From NCBI GenBank assembly GCA_030694465.1, contig JAUXYJ010000076.1, forward strand, positions 1-64,000: 64,000 bases of DNA, written 5' to 3'. Source of the stretch: Deltaproteobacteria bacterium. Lineage in GTDB: Bacteria > Myxococcota_A > Polyangia > Polyangiales > Ga0077539. The first letter of the stretch is position 1; the number at the start of each line of letters is the position of its first letter. Under the pieces are notes generated by a model. It ran no database searches. It was given only the letters and a program-made list of their open reading frames with translations, and was not told the DNA's origin. Of the stretch, positions 1 to 8,310 are shown piece after piece. The translations under genes and the position numbers were made by a program.

Positions 1-1
1 T

Positions 2-100
2 AACGCAGAGCGCAATTGGAAAGCTGCGCCCCCGTTTTGGCCCGAAGCGAAGAGACAACTCGTCGCCTACTTCGGCGAAGAGCGCTTTCTTACCCCTTAA
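2..100 (+). CDS. 3' end of an unidentified gene cut by the window edge
   Basis: One frame is open from the left edge to a TAA at 98-100, giving 32 codons that end in a plausible folded C-terminus (LVAYFGEERFLTP). The frame uses charged and aromatic residues as real protein does, and a gap with the next gene start at 231 fits a gene end here. I do not recognise the family from so short a tail. It could be chance, since only 99 bases are visible. Confidence 0.45.
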   Translation, partial: NAERNWKAAPPFWPEAKRQLVAYFGEERFLTP

Positions 101-230
101 ATTGATTTTCATTTCCGAGCACAAACTTCGTTACAGGCCCGCGGGGGTGCACATCCCTTGAGCCCGCGATACACTCGGTGGGGTCGCGTGCGTTTTGTCG
201 CGACTCACATAACCTACGGAGGACGCTCTC

Positions 231-779
231 TTGGCAACCACACGATCCTTGGCTTCGCTCTCAGGACTCGTCGCGCTCTGTGCACTGGGCTGTGGCCCGG
301 TGCCCATCGGCTTTGACATCACTCAGCCGATCTCTGAACAGACCATCACCGGCAATCTCGTGGCCAACACAGCCGGGCAAGCTCTCCCAGCGGGCTCCAT
401 CGCGCCGATGGCGATCACCGTGGATCTGTCGTCCGAGTCTCGCACCCGCAACATCCCCATTGGGCGCGTGCTGCTCAAAGCGTTTAGTCTCAACGTGACC
501 GCCACCGCACAACCCGCGGGGGACACGGACGACTTTGCTTTTATCCGCACCGCGACGATGTACATCGAGTGCGCGAACAGCTGCGCCCTCCCCCGCATCG
601 CTGTGGCCACCGCCACTGGCAGCGCCGTGGCCTCGCTGGTCTTCACCCCGACTCCGGGCGTCAACCTCAAGCCCTACTTCGACGCAGGCGCCCGGATCGT
701 CCTCGAAGCCGACGCCATCCCGCCCCCCGACGACACCTCGTTCAATGGGACGGTCACGATCCGCATCGAGCCAATCTGA
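231..779 (+). CDS. Small secreted lipoprotein of unknown function
   Basis: The 182-residue product starts at a TTG preceded by a GGAGG-type ribosome site about ten bases upstream. The N-terminus has a short basic region, a hydrophobic stretch and a lipobox (CALGC) with the lipidated cysteine at residue 21, so the protein should be anchored in the envelope. The mature part is Ala/Thr/Val-rich, probably all beta, with two cysteines (CANSC) near residue 120. It has no catalytic motif that I recognise. It stands alone, with the next gene convergent. The function is unknown; the lipoprotein call is firm. Confidence 0.75.
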   Translation: MATTRSLASLSGLVALCALGCGPVPIGFDITQPISEQTITGNLVANTAGQALPAGSIAPMAITVDLSSESRTRNIPIGRVLLKAFSLNVTATAQPAGDTDDFAFIRTATMYIECANSCALPRIAVATATGSAVASLVFTPTPGVNLKPYFDAGARIVLEADAIPPPDDTSFNGTVTIRIEPI

Positions 780-815
780 TCACTTGATTAGATTGGCGTC
801 CCCCTGCGGAGAGAC

Positions 816-2423
816 TCAGCGGATGGGCGTTGCGCGCAGGGCAGCTTTGCCGTCTTTCGTGTGAACCACAAAGCGCACCGAGCGGCACTGGGTCTTGTCG
901 ACCAAGACCTTCTTGTTGCGCTCTAGCGTGCCCGAGAGCTTCTCAAACGTGAGGCCGTCGATGTTCTCGCCGTTCTTTTTTCGCTCGGCGATAAACGCGC
1001 TGTAGATCTCACGCCAGTGCGCTTGCTCTTCGACGGGCGAAGTGAAGAGCGAGTAGGACTTCGACGCGTCGCCGCCTACGAGGTCCGCCGCGCTCACAAA
1101 CATCGACGACCCAGTCGCCATCACGGGGGCGCTGCCTGGACGGGGCGGAGGCCCCCCTGGGCGGGGCGGAGGTGACATACCAGGCGCCATCCCCATCCCC
1201 GAGCCCCCGCCAGAGCCCAAGAGCGAGTCAATGTCCTCGGCGACCGCGCGCTTCGGGGCGCTCGCGGTGCGGGCGAGCTCGGCCTTCATCGCAGACTCAA
1301 ACGCCTCGTTGATGGCCAAGGCGAGCTGCTTGGCGGCGCCCGGGAGCTTGAGCGGATCGAGCCGCTCGATCTTGCGGGTCGCCAGGTCCGTGAGCATCCG
1401 CTTGAGTTTTCGCTGAGAATTGTCGTGCTCGATAAAGAGCCACAGCATCGCGAGCACAAACGAGCTCACCCCGAAGCCGATCAGCGGGCCCCACTTGATG
1501 CTCTTGGCCAGGTCGCCCGGCGGGTGCAGCAAGAAGTCCGACGGCAGCACGGGCTTGGGTCGAGCGACAACAAAGCCTCCGCCTGCGAGGCCCACCATGC
1601 CAGGGATTTTTCCGAAGACCGCGGCGCCTTGCCCGTTGTCCACGGACATCACGTCGGTGTACCCGCGGGTGTTAAACGGTCGCGAGGCGTCGTCGCGCCC
1701 GAGGTTCGGGAGCATCTCGCCGAGGGTCACTCCGCGCACCGCGGGGCGCCCACGCTCGGCCACTCCGTCATGCGCTGCTTCCATGTGCCCAGCAGAGAAA
1801 AAGCCCACCGTCGCACCCGCAAGCGCGTCCGAAATCCGCGTGACAAACACGTCGTCCACGGTCCGGCCACCGAGCAGCGCGCCCACATAGCGACCCTGAT
1901 AAATCACCGGCACCGCGGCCATGCGATAGAGACTCCCCTGCAGCGCCCACGCGTCGTCACGGAGATACCCGTTGAGCGCCGCGCTTACCAAGGGCAGACC
2001 TCCGAGGTAGTCACCAATGCCCTGCGAGGCGTTAAAACCATCGCGCCCGACGACCATGCCGCGCGGGTCGACCGCGATCAAGACGTGCGAGCGCGTGGGC
2101 TCTTCGAGTCGGTTGTTGAGCGTGGTGAGCTGCTGCTGAATCCGTGTCGCCACGTCACGCAAGGTCGCGTCGCTTGTGCGCTCGCGCGCTTGGTTCATCA
2201 AGCGCGCGAAGTCAGCGCTGGTGGAGAGCTCACGCAACGTGTCCAGCCGGACGCGCGCATCGGTGCGTAGATATTCTTCGATCTGTCGGCGGTCGCCCGC
2301 GAGCAAGGTCTCGGCGTCTTTGCCGCGGTCTGCTTGGTAGGCGCCGCGGACCAACATGCCAAACGAGATCGCGACGACCGCGACCGCTGAGAGCAATAAA
2401 AACCAAAAGCGTGTGAGTAGCAT
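816..2423 (-). CDS. Membrane sensor-like protein of the MXAN_5187 type
   Basis: The 535-residue protein has an N-terminal membrane segment (residues 5-24), a large extracytoplasmic region of about 285 residues resembling a double-Cache or CHASE sensor, and a second membrane segment near residues 314-335. A short coiled region follows, then a Pro/Gly/Met-rich linker around 400-440. A compact C-terminal domain ends in a basic KDGKAALRATPIR motif. This layout matches a conserved delta-proteobacterial family I know as MXAN_5187. No kinase, HAMP or GGDEF domain follows, so how a signal would be passed on is unclear. It lies six bases downstream of the secreted protein at 2430-3233 and is probably in the same operon. 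The family call is from memory of the C-terminal motif. Confidence 0.7.
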   Translation of the reverse strand: MLLTRFWFLLLSAVAVVAISFGMLVRGAYQADRGKDAETLLAGDRRQIEEYLRTDARVRLDTLRELSTSADFARLMNQARERTSDATLRDVATRIQQQLTTLNNRLEEPTRSHVLIAVDPRGMVVGRDGFNASQGIGDYLGGLPLVSAALNGYLRDDAWALQGSLYRMAAVPVIYQGRYVGALLGGRTVDDVFVTRISDALAGATVGFFSAGHMEAAHDGVAERGRPAVRGVTLGEMLPNLGRDDASRPFNTRGYTDVMSVDNGQGAAVFGKIPGMVGLAGGGFVVARPKPVLPSDFLLHPPGDLAKSIKWGPLIGFGVSSFVLAMLWLFIEHDNSQRKLKRMLTDLATRKIERLDPLKLPGAAKQLALAINEAFESAMKAELARTASAPKRAVAEDIDSLLGSGGGSGMGMAPGMSPPPRPGGPPPRPGSAPVMATGSSMFVSAADLVGGDASKSYSLFTSPVEEQAHWREIYSAFIAERKKNGENIDGLTFEKLSGTLERNKKVLVDKTQCRSVRFVVHTKDGKAALRATPIR

Positions 2424-2429
2424 GGGACC

Positions 2430-3233
2430 TTAGCGTCTCCTTCCGCGACGACGACCCGTCGCGGGTGCAGCATCGGGAGCCGCAGCGCCTGGCGCAGCGC
2501 CCGCGGGAGCCCCCGGCGCAGCACCCTCGGCCGCGGGCGGCGGCGCGTTGACATTGATCGGCGGGACCGTGGTCTCGCGCGGACCGACGCGCACGGTGGT
2601 GCTCGTCAGTGTGCGGCCCTCGAAGAGCACCTTGAGCGTGTATTCACCCTCGGCGAGGTTGCTCGTGCGAAAGCTCCCGTCGGCCGTCGGCGAGACCAAA
2701 CGGCCTTGCCCCGGACCTGCAGTCACCCAGCAACGAAACAGCGGATTCAAGCGATCGCGCAAGAGATAGCTCCCCGCGCGCGGGATCTGCGCTGAGCGCT
2801 GCGATGCGGGCGCGGTGCTCTCAGGGCCAAAGCCCTCGATCGGCGCATCTCCGGTGGGCGCGGACACAAAAAACTCGTGCGCAAACCAGTCCAGATTGCG
2901 AATCGTGAGCGTAGTCCCTGGCGAGATCACGACGCTCCCGGGCTGACAGCTCCCTCCCGCGACGGTGATCACCACGGGCTGAGTGGCCTCCATCACGTTG
3001 GGTCCCGAGATCAAGACCGCGAGGTCTCGCTCGACGTTGGGATGCGCCTCGCGGGTCGCGAGGGCCCCATTCGATTGCATCCAAAAATAAAGTCTCCGCT
3101 CGGGGACCTCGGGCGCCGGAGCCCCACGAAGAGTCTCTGTCCCCTGCAATGTGCCCCGTAGATCGCCCGCGTGGGCGAGTCCGGGAGCGCACAGGGCGAG
3201 CGCGAACCATGCAGCAGCGTTCACTCGTTTCAC
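2430..3233 (-). CDS. Secreted cupredoxin-like protein with a basic tail
   Basis: This 267-residue protein starts at GTG. A signal peptide ends at AHA near residue 22. Residues about 80-180 have the look of a plastocyanin/cupredoxin-like beta sandwich (VVISPGTTLTIRNLDWFAHEF), though I cannot place a full set of copper ligands. Residues about 185-225 resemble a carboxypeptidase-regulatory-like beta domain (LAEGEYTLKVLFEGRT). The C-terminus is Ala/Pro/Gly-rich and ends in RRRGRRR. It is the first gene of a likely two-gene operon with the MXAN_5187-like membrane protein, and may supply a periplasmic partner for it. Export is clear; the role is inferred. Confidence 0.65.
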   Translation of the reverse strand: MKRVNAAAWFALALCAPGLAHAGDLRGTLQGTETLRGAPAPEVPERRLYFWMQSNGALATREAHPNVERDLAVLISGPNVMEATQPVVITVAGGSCQPGSVVISPGTTLTIRNLDWFAHEFFVSAPTGDAPIEGFGPESTAPASQRSAQIPRAGSYLLRDRLNPLFRCWVTAGPGQGRLVSPTADGSFRTSNLAEGEYTLKVLFEGRTLTSTTVRVGPRETTVPPINVNAPPPAAEGAAPGAPAGAAPGAAAPDAAPATGRRRGRRR

Positions 3234-3291
3234 AGCGCGCGAGGGTACGACGCTTGCTCTCTAAAATGGAGGATACTATTCATCCACCGTC

Positions 3292-3795
3292 ATGGCAGTT
3301 CGCACGATTCTTGAGTACCCAGATAAGCGTTTAACCTACGAAGCCCGCCCTGTGGACACAGTGGACGACGATGTCCGCAGGCTCGTGGATGACATGGCTG
3401 AGACCATGTACGCTGCGAAAGGCGTCGGCCTAGCGGCCCCGCAAATAGGCGTATCGCTTAGGGTTTTTGTAATTGATACCGCAGCCGACGACGAGCCGAG
3501 CGCGCTGCTGGTCTTTATCAACCCCGAGATCGTCGACAAGCAGGGCGTGGTCTTGTGGGAAGAAGGCTGCCTGTCGTTTCCTGGGATCACCGTCGAGATC
3601 GAGCGGGCAGAGCGGGTCACCGTGCGGGCGCTCAACGTCAACGGAGAGACCTTTGAGCTCAACGCCGACGGGCTCTTCGCGATCGCGCTGCAGCACGAAA
3701 ACGACCACCTTAACGGCAAGCTCATGACCGACAGGGTCTCGCTCTTGAAGCGCCGCATGATGGACCGCGAGATGCGCAAACGAGCTGCAGAATAG
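3292..3795 (+). CDS. def: Peptide deformylase
   Basis: This cytoplasmic metalloenzyme removes the N-formyl group from new proteins. All three family motifs are present in the 167 residues: GVGLAAPQIG (44-53), EEGCLSFPG with the metal-binding Cys93, and QHENDHLNG, where His135 and His139 complete the metal site and Glu136 is the catalytic base. The length is normal for the family. The gene is divergent from the secreted protein at 3233, and the 58-base gap holds both starts. It is not followed by fmt, its common partner. It is convergent with the cysteine synthase-like gene, with three bases between the stops. Confidence 0.97.
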   Translation: MAVRTILEYPDKRLTYEARPVDTVDDDVRRLVDDMAETMYAAKGVGLAAPQIGVSLRVFVIDTAADDEPSALLVFINPEIVDKQGVVLWEEGCLSFPGITVEIERAERVTVRALNVNGETFELNADGLFAIALQHENDHLNGKLMTDRVSLLKRRMMDREMRKRAAE

Positions 3796-3798
3796 CTG

Positions 3799-4758
3799 TT
3801 ATTTCTCAGCGCCCCACGCGCTCATCCACGGCTTGCTGCGGTAGCGATCCCACCCATCGGGGAGCATCACGACCACGTTGCCCTCGCAGCCGGTCTCGCG
3901 CACATAGCGCACCGCCGCGGCCACCCCGAGCCCAGCGCTCCCGCCCACAAACAACCCCTCTTCGCGCACAAGCCGCTGGGTCATCGTGAAGGCCTCTTCG
4001 TCACTCACCGTGATCGCGCGGTCCAAGAGCGCGCGGTCCATGAGGGGTGTGGGCTTTGACGAGCCAATTCCCTCGATCGCGTAGCTTCCGTCCGGACCGA
4101 GCTCGCCCGTGGCGACCCACTGCGCGAGCGAGCTCCCCGCGGGATCCGCCAACAGGACCTTGGCGCTCGGACACGCGCGCTTGAGATACTTGGCCACGCC
4201 GGTGATCGTGCCGCCTGTGCCCGCGCCCGCGACAAACGCGGCGATCGTGCCGCCACACTGGGCCAAAATCTCAGGACCGGTGGTCTCTTCGTGCGCGCGT
4301 AGGTTGGCCACCGAGGCGAACTGGTCGGTGAGAAACCACTGGTTCTCGCGCGCGAGACGCTTTGCAACGGCCTGAAAATTCTCAGGAGAATCTAACGGCG
4401 CGTTGGGCACAACGATCACCCGCGCGCCCGCGCAACGGAGCGCAGAGCGTTTGTCTTCGGACATCTTCTCGGGCAGCACGCACACGAGCGAGTAGCCCTT
4501 GACGGCTGCCACAAGGGCGAGACCTAGACCCGTGTTTCCGGCGGTGGCCTCGACGAGGGTCATGCCTGGGCGCAAGAGCCCGCGCGCCTCGGCGTCCTCG
4601 ACGATGTACAGCGCGATGCGGTCTTTGACGCTGCCCCCGGGATTGAGATGTTCACATTTGGCCAGTATTTTTGCTGGCAATCCCGCGCCCACACGCGCGA
4701 GCTCGACCATGGGCGTGTTGCCAATGGCGCCCAGCACAGAGCTGACCGCTGTGTGCAT
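3799..4758 (-). CDS. Cysteine synthase / cystathionine beta-synthase-like PLP enzyme
   Basis: This is a fold-type II PLP enzyme of 319 residues. The Schiff-base lysine is Lys45 in NPGGSVKDRIAL, the Asn of ATAGNTG is at 75, and the phosphate-binding loop GAGTGGTITG is at 178-187. These motifs fit O-acetylserine sulfhydrylase (CysK/CysM), which makes cysteine from O-acetylserine and sulfide. The C-terminal LPDGWDRYRSKPW region resembles the end of the catalytic core of cystathionine beta-synthase, so CBS-type use of serine plus homocysteine is also possible. No CBS regulatory domain follows. The stop is four bases from the next gene's stop codon region, and the upstream lipoprotein gene ends three bases before its start, suggesting co-transcription. 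Confidence 0.88.
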   Translation of the reverse strand: MHTAVSSVLGAIGNTPMVELARVGAGLPAKILAKCEHLNPGGSVKDRIALYIVEDAEARGLLRPGMTLVEATAGNTGLGLALVAAVKGYSLVCVLPEKMSEDKRSALRCAGARVIVVPNAPLDSPENFQAVAKRLARENQWFLTDQFASVANLRAHEETTGPEILAQCGGTIAAFVAGAGTGGTITGVAKYLKRACPSAKVLLADPAGSSLAQWVATGELGPDGSYAIEGIGSSKPTPLMDRALLDRAITVSDEEAFTMTQRLVREEGLFVGGSAGLGVAAAVRYVRETGCEGNVVVMLPDGWDRYRSKPWMSAWGAEK

Positions 4759-4761
4759 GAT

Positions 4762-5916
4762 TTAAAACCACCCACCCGACGCCATGATCTCGGCGTCCGT
4801 GTTGTTGCCAAGAGTGGGAAGCGCTGCGCCACCGTCGCGAAGAGCCTGCAATTGCGCAGCGATCATCGCGCGCATCACGTCCGCGGACGCGCTCAGGTGC
4901 GCGCCCTTGAGCGTCGAGGGCCAGTGGACAAACACTCTCGGTGTGTTGCGAAGATCTCGCGTCACGCGCACGCCCACACGGTTGATCTGCCCCGTAAGGG
5001 CCGGCGACGCCTGCATCAGGGTCATCGTGAGCCCTGGGTGACCCATGCCGTAGTTCACGACGTACGAGGTGTTGTTGCAGAGGTACGTGTTGCTATCCCG
5101 CGGAAATCCCGCGCGCAACGCGCCCTGCAGCACCGCGTCCAGTCGCACGCCGTTCTCGGTGACACCCGCGGCGCGCGCCTGCGCGTCCAGGGCAGCGCGC
5201 TGCACAGCGGCCCAGGACAACCGCGCACCAAGCGCGAGCTCTCCCGCGGTCGCGCTCGGCACAATGGGCGCAAATCGCTGGCCCGCCGGGGGCTCGGGCT
5301 CGAGCACGTTGCTCCCATCGGTGAGCGAGAGCGCGCGGTTGACCCCGCCAAGCTCCATCCAGAGCGACTGACGCTCGCCGGCGATCCCGTTCATGAGCAC
5401 AAAGTCTGGGGCGAAGCTCTGCGCTTCTTTGAGCACTAAAATCGCAGCCAAATCCCAGTACACCGGCAAGACCATCGCGCAGAGATCCACCTCGCCGATG
5501 CCCGGCAGCGTCACCCGCGCCGAGCCCACCGCGGTCTGTGGCCCCGGCGCATCCACCGTGCCCGTCGCCGGGCGCTCGGTGCGCGGATAGACCATCCCTG
5601 GGACGAGCGAAGAGACCATCTGTCCGGTGGCGTTGGTCCCGTTGGAGAGAAAGCGGCCAAAGCCCGTGACGAGCACCCTGGGTTTGCGCGAAGTGCTCCC
5701 GGCAGTGCTTGTACATCGTGCGCGATAATCCAGGGCAAATCGCACGTTGGCGTCATACTGGGCCCGAGCCTCGGGCGAGCTGGTTCGCAGTCGAATGGCG
5801 TCCTCACGGGTGTCCGTTGCGCCCTCGAGCCCATCGGTCGAGCTCGCCTCAGGAGCGCACTGAAGCACCCCCAACGCGAGGCAACCACACAGCGTGTACG
5901 ACGCAAACCTTGTCAC
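4762..5916 (-). CDS. Lipoprotein with a pyroglutamyl peptidase I (C15) fold
   Basis: From the GTG at 5916 the product is 384 residues. I chose this start because it gives a clean lipoprotein signal (Arg3, hydrophobic core, LGVLQC with Cys20); the frame runs upstream to 6021, but that extension is charged and unlikely. The mature part carries the C15 peptidase hallmarks: VLVTGFGRF (about 81-89), a conserved Glu in MELGG (Glu188), YLCNNTSYV with the nucleophile Cys280, and FVHWPS with His331. C15 enzymes remove N-terminal pyroglutamate. Known ones are cytosolic and about 210 residues, so export and extra length are odd. The gene lies three bases upstream of the cysteine synthase-like gene. The activity is inferred from the triad. 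Confidence 0.8.
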   Translation of the reverse strand: MTRFASYTLCGCLALGVLQCAPEASSTDGLEGATDTREDAIRLRTSSPEARAQYDANVRFALDYRARCTSTAGSTSRKPRVLVTGFGRFLSNGTNATGQMVSSLVPGMVYPRTERPATGTVDAPGPQTAVGSARVTLPGIGEVDLCAMVLPVYWDLAAILVLKEAQSFAPDFVLMNGIAGERQSLWMELGGVNRALSLTDGSNVLEPEPPAGQRFAPIVPSATAGELALGARLSWAAVQRAALDAQARAAGVTENGVRLDAVLQGALRAGFPRDSNTYLCNNTSYVVNYGMGHPGLTMTLMQASPALTGQINRVGVRVTRDLRNTPRVFVHWPSTLKGAHLSASADVMRAMIAAQLQALRDGGAALPTLGNNTDAEIMASGGWF

Positions 5917-6068
5917 AGCGGCATCGAGTACATCACGGTCCGTGCGCCTTTGCGAACGTGCATGCGATGCAGCGCATTCGCGCACACGATGCGCGTGTGT
6001 GACACCAGCGCGCTCGTACACTGTCCCCCACGGACCTTACCGCTGCCCCCCCCACCTAGAGAGCACCT

Positions 6069-6527
6069 ATGAGCCAGAGTTGGACCGACGAAATCACAGC
6101 AGAACTCCACGGAATCAGCAAGAAAGCGCCCGGCACCATCGCGCTCCCAACGGGCCCTGTGGGCTTCGCGTTTCCGCCCGGATCCGACGGCCCGAGCGAC
6201 GCCGTACGCAACAGCCCCGAGCACCTGCTGGGCGCCTCGGTCGCCGCGTGCTGGCTGCTCACGTGGGGCCTGGTCGCAGACAAGTTTAGACTCGATGTGG
6301 TCTCGACGACCGCGGTCGCAAAAGTGTCTGTCGTGCCCGATGGCCCAGGGCTCAAGCTCGACAGCGTGCGCCTTGAGGTGAGCATCACTGTGCGAGGCGA
6401 TCGCGAAGCGCTCGAGGGCAAGGTGCTCAAGGCCTGCGAGGTCTCTTCGCGCGGGTGCATCGTCGAGAAAGCGCTGCGCCCTTCACTGCGCGCTTACGAC
6501 GTAGTCCCTAGCATCTCGTGGGTCTGA
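6069..6527 (+). CDS. OsmC/Ohr-family peroxide-reducing protein
   Basis: This 152-residue protein has the OsmC/Ohr layout: an N-terminal beta region with PVGFAFPPGSD, a helix with SVAACWLLTW where Cys61 would be the peroxidatic cysteine, and a second cysteine pair at 123 and 130 (KACEVSSRGC). Family members reduce organic hydroperoxides with thiol or lipoyl reductants in the cytoplasm. The CPYS-type motif of classical Ohr is not conserved, so the substrate is uncertain. The gene is divergent from the C15 lipoprotein. A TACACT box at 6017-6022 could be its -10 element, though no good -35 is seen. Confidence 0.88.
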   Translation: MSQSWTDEITAELHGISKKAPGTIALPTGPVGFAFPPGSDGPSDAVRNSPEHLLGASVAACWLLTWGLVADKFRLDVVSTTAVAKVSVVPDGPGLKLDSVRLEVSITVRGDREALEGKVLKACEVSSRGCIVEKALRPSLRAYDVVPSISWV

Positions 6528-6557
6528 TTCTATCAGCGAATACACTGACAGAACGAG

Positions 6558-7562
6558 CTATCGCACACCCGTAATCGCGTGCACTGCGTGATACGAGAGC
6601 GAGGCCATGAGGGCCGCGGCGGGGATGGTAAAGATCCACGCCCACACGATGCGCCCAGCGACGCCCCAGCGCACAGCGCTGAGCTTGCGCTCGGCGGTGC
6701 CCACGCCCACGATCGCGCCGGTGATGGTGTGCGTGGTCGAGACCGGAACACCGCGAAAGGTCGCGAGCGCGAGGGTGATGGCGCCTGCGGTTTCGGCTGC
6801 AAATCCACCGGGGGGTTTGAGCTTGGTGATCTTCATGCCCATGGTCTTCACGATGCGCCAGCCGCCCGAGAGCGTGCCCAAGCCCATGGCCGCATGACAC
6901 GAGAGCACGACCCACAGGGGTGGCTCATGGATGTTCGCCGGGAGCATGTGCGAGCCGATGAGCAGGGCCGTGATAATCCCCATGGTCTTCTGCGCGTCGT
7001 TGCCGCCATGGCCGAGTGAGTACAGCGCAGCAGAGAGCAGCTGGCCTCGCCGAAAGACCCTGTTGACCGTCGCGGGGCGCGCGTTGCGCAAGGCAAAACG
7101 CAAGAACTTCGTGATCGCGTAGCCCAACACGGCGCCAAGAAATGGCGCGAGGACGATAAAGATAAACGTCTCGCGAAAGACCTTGGCGTTGAGAATAGAC
7201 AGCCGTGGGACGTTGCTCAGCGCGGCCCCGGCAAACGCGCCCATCAGGGCGTGTGAGGACGACGACGGGAGGCCCCAGGCCCAGGTGAGGAGGTTCCAGA
7301 GGATCGCGCCCATGAGGGCTGCGAAGATCACGTTTTGCGTGACCGCGCTCGCGTCTACCCCCTTGGCGATGCTGCGCGCGACGTGCCCCGGAAAAATCAC
7401 AAATGCGATGAAGTTAAACAGCGCCGCCCAGGCCACTGCGGCCCTCGGCGAGAGCACACGCGTAGAGACCACCGTCGCGATCGAGTTGGCCGCGTCGTGA
7501 AAGCCGTTGATGTAGTCAAACACCAAGGCCAGACCGATGACCACGATCAAGAACGTGGTCAT
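6558..7562 (-). CDS. PiT-family inorganic phosphate transporter
   Basis: This integral membrane protein of 334 residues carries the two PiT signatures: FDYINGFHDAANSIATVVS near the N-terminus and GHGGNDAQKTMGIITALL in the second half, the internal duplication typical of the family. It takes up phosphate or metal-phosphate with protons or sodium. Multiple hydrophobic helices fill the rest. Its start codon shares one base with the stop of the PhoU-like gene (TGATG at 7560-7564), so the two are translationally coupled. This is the standard low-affinity phosphate uptake pair. Confidence 0.95.
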   Translation of the reverse strand: MTTFLIVVIGLALVFDYINGFHDAANSIATVVSTRVLSPRAAVAWAALFNFIAFVIFPGHVARSIAKGVDASAVTQNVIFAALMGAILWNLLTWAWGLPSSSSHALMGAFAGAALSNVPRLSILNAKVFRETFIFIVLAPFLGAVLGYAITKFLRFALRNARPATVNRVFRRGQLLSAALYSLGHGGNDAQKTMGIITALLIGSHMLPANIHEPPLWVVLSCHAAMGLGTLSGGWRIVKTMGMKITKLKPPGGFAAETAGAITLALATFRGVPVSTTHTITGAIVGVGTAERKLSAVRWGVAGRIVWAWIFTIPAAALMASLSYHAVHAITGVR

Positions 7563-8179
7563 CAGCCGTGCTCCAGGACGATGCCCTCAATGACGTTGGC
7601 GACGTCCTCCGCGCGGTCGGTGGCGGACTCCAAGCGCTCGAACACGTCACGCCATTTCATCACCTCGAGGGGGTCTTTGACCTCGCGAAACAGCCGCTTG
7701 AGTCCCTTGCGAAGGGCCATGTCGGCTTCGTCTTCAAAGCGCCCAATCGCGCGGCATTTCTCAAGGATCGCCTCTGCGTCTTTGATCGACTGGATGCTCT
7801 GTACTGCGTCAAGAAGCGCGCGCGTCGTGGCCACCAGCGTCGCGCTCAGCTCGAGCGCCTCGGGGGCGCTCTCGTTGAGCTCGTAGAGGTCCACCCGCGC
7901 GGCAGCGCCGTCGATCCCGTCGAGCACGTCATCGAGGCCCGAGATCAGCGCGTGGATCTCTTCGCGATCGAGCGGTGTGATCCAGGTCTGATGCAGCGCT
8001 TTGACCACCTCGTGCGTGATGGTGTCGCCCTCGGACTCGAGCCGTTTGATGTCCGCACAGATCGTGCTTCGCTTGGAAATATCCTCGAAGAGTTGCTCGA
8101 CCAACAGCGCGGCATCGACCGCCTTTTGTGCGAGGTCCCTGAAGGCATCCCAGAATATTGCGTCGCGTGTAAGTGCCAT
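7562..8179 (-). CDS. PhoU-like (DUF47) accessory protein of the PiT transporter
   Basis: This 205-residue all-helical protein matches the DUF47/PhoU-like family that accompanies PiT transporters: repeated acidic helices with motifs such as LIEGLDDVLDGIDGAA-like (here ISGLDDVLDGIDGAAARV) and an even spread of Asp/Glu. It probably regulates the transporter at the membrane. A strong ribosome site (AAGGAG) sits 9 bases before the ATG. It is the first gene of the two-gene operon, and the palindromes at 8205-8256 lie just upstream of it. Confidence 0.93.
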   Translation of the reverse strand: MALTRDAIFWDAFRDLAQKAVDAALLVEQLFEDISKRSTICADIKRLESEGDTITHEVVKALHQTWITPLDREEIHALISGLDDVLDGIDGAAARVDLYELNESAPEALELSATLVATTRALLDAVQSIQSIKDAEAILEKCRAIGRFEDEADMALRKGLKRLFREVKDPLEVMKWRDVFERLESATDRAEDVANVIEGIVLEHG

Positions 8180-8204
8180 CGAATTGCTCCTTTGTGCACA
8201 CTCT

Positions 8205-8256
8205 GCGAGAGCTCTCGCGGTCCGCGAAGCCCCGGGGAGGGTCTGCGGCGCGGACC
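8205..8256 (-). promoter_or_regulatory. Palindromes upstream of the phosphate transport operon
   Basis: A perfect 14-base palindrome (GCGAGAGCTCTCGC, 8205-8218) lies 26 bases before the start of the DUF47 gene. It is followed by an 8-base inverted repeat (GGTCCGCG at 8219-8226, CGCGGACC at 8249-8256). The first could be an operator; the second could be a terminator for mtnA, which ends at 8311, or a leader hairpin. No Pho-box-like direct repeat is evident. The symmetry is certain; the function is a guess. Confidence 0.3.
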
Positions 8257-8310
8257 ATAAGTGCGTGCACGCGTTCGAAGCAATGGCTCTACGTGGTTGT
8301 CACACGAAGG

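Noticed and set aside
1425-2270. 281-codon plus-strand frame opposite the MXAN_5187-like gene
   Set aside because: Its product is His/Arg-rich with no domain, while the minus strand has two membrane helices and a recognisable C-terminal domain.
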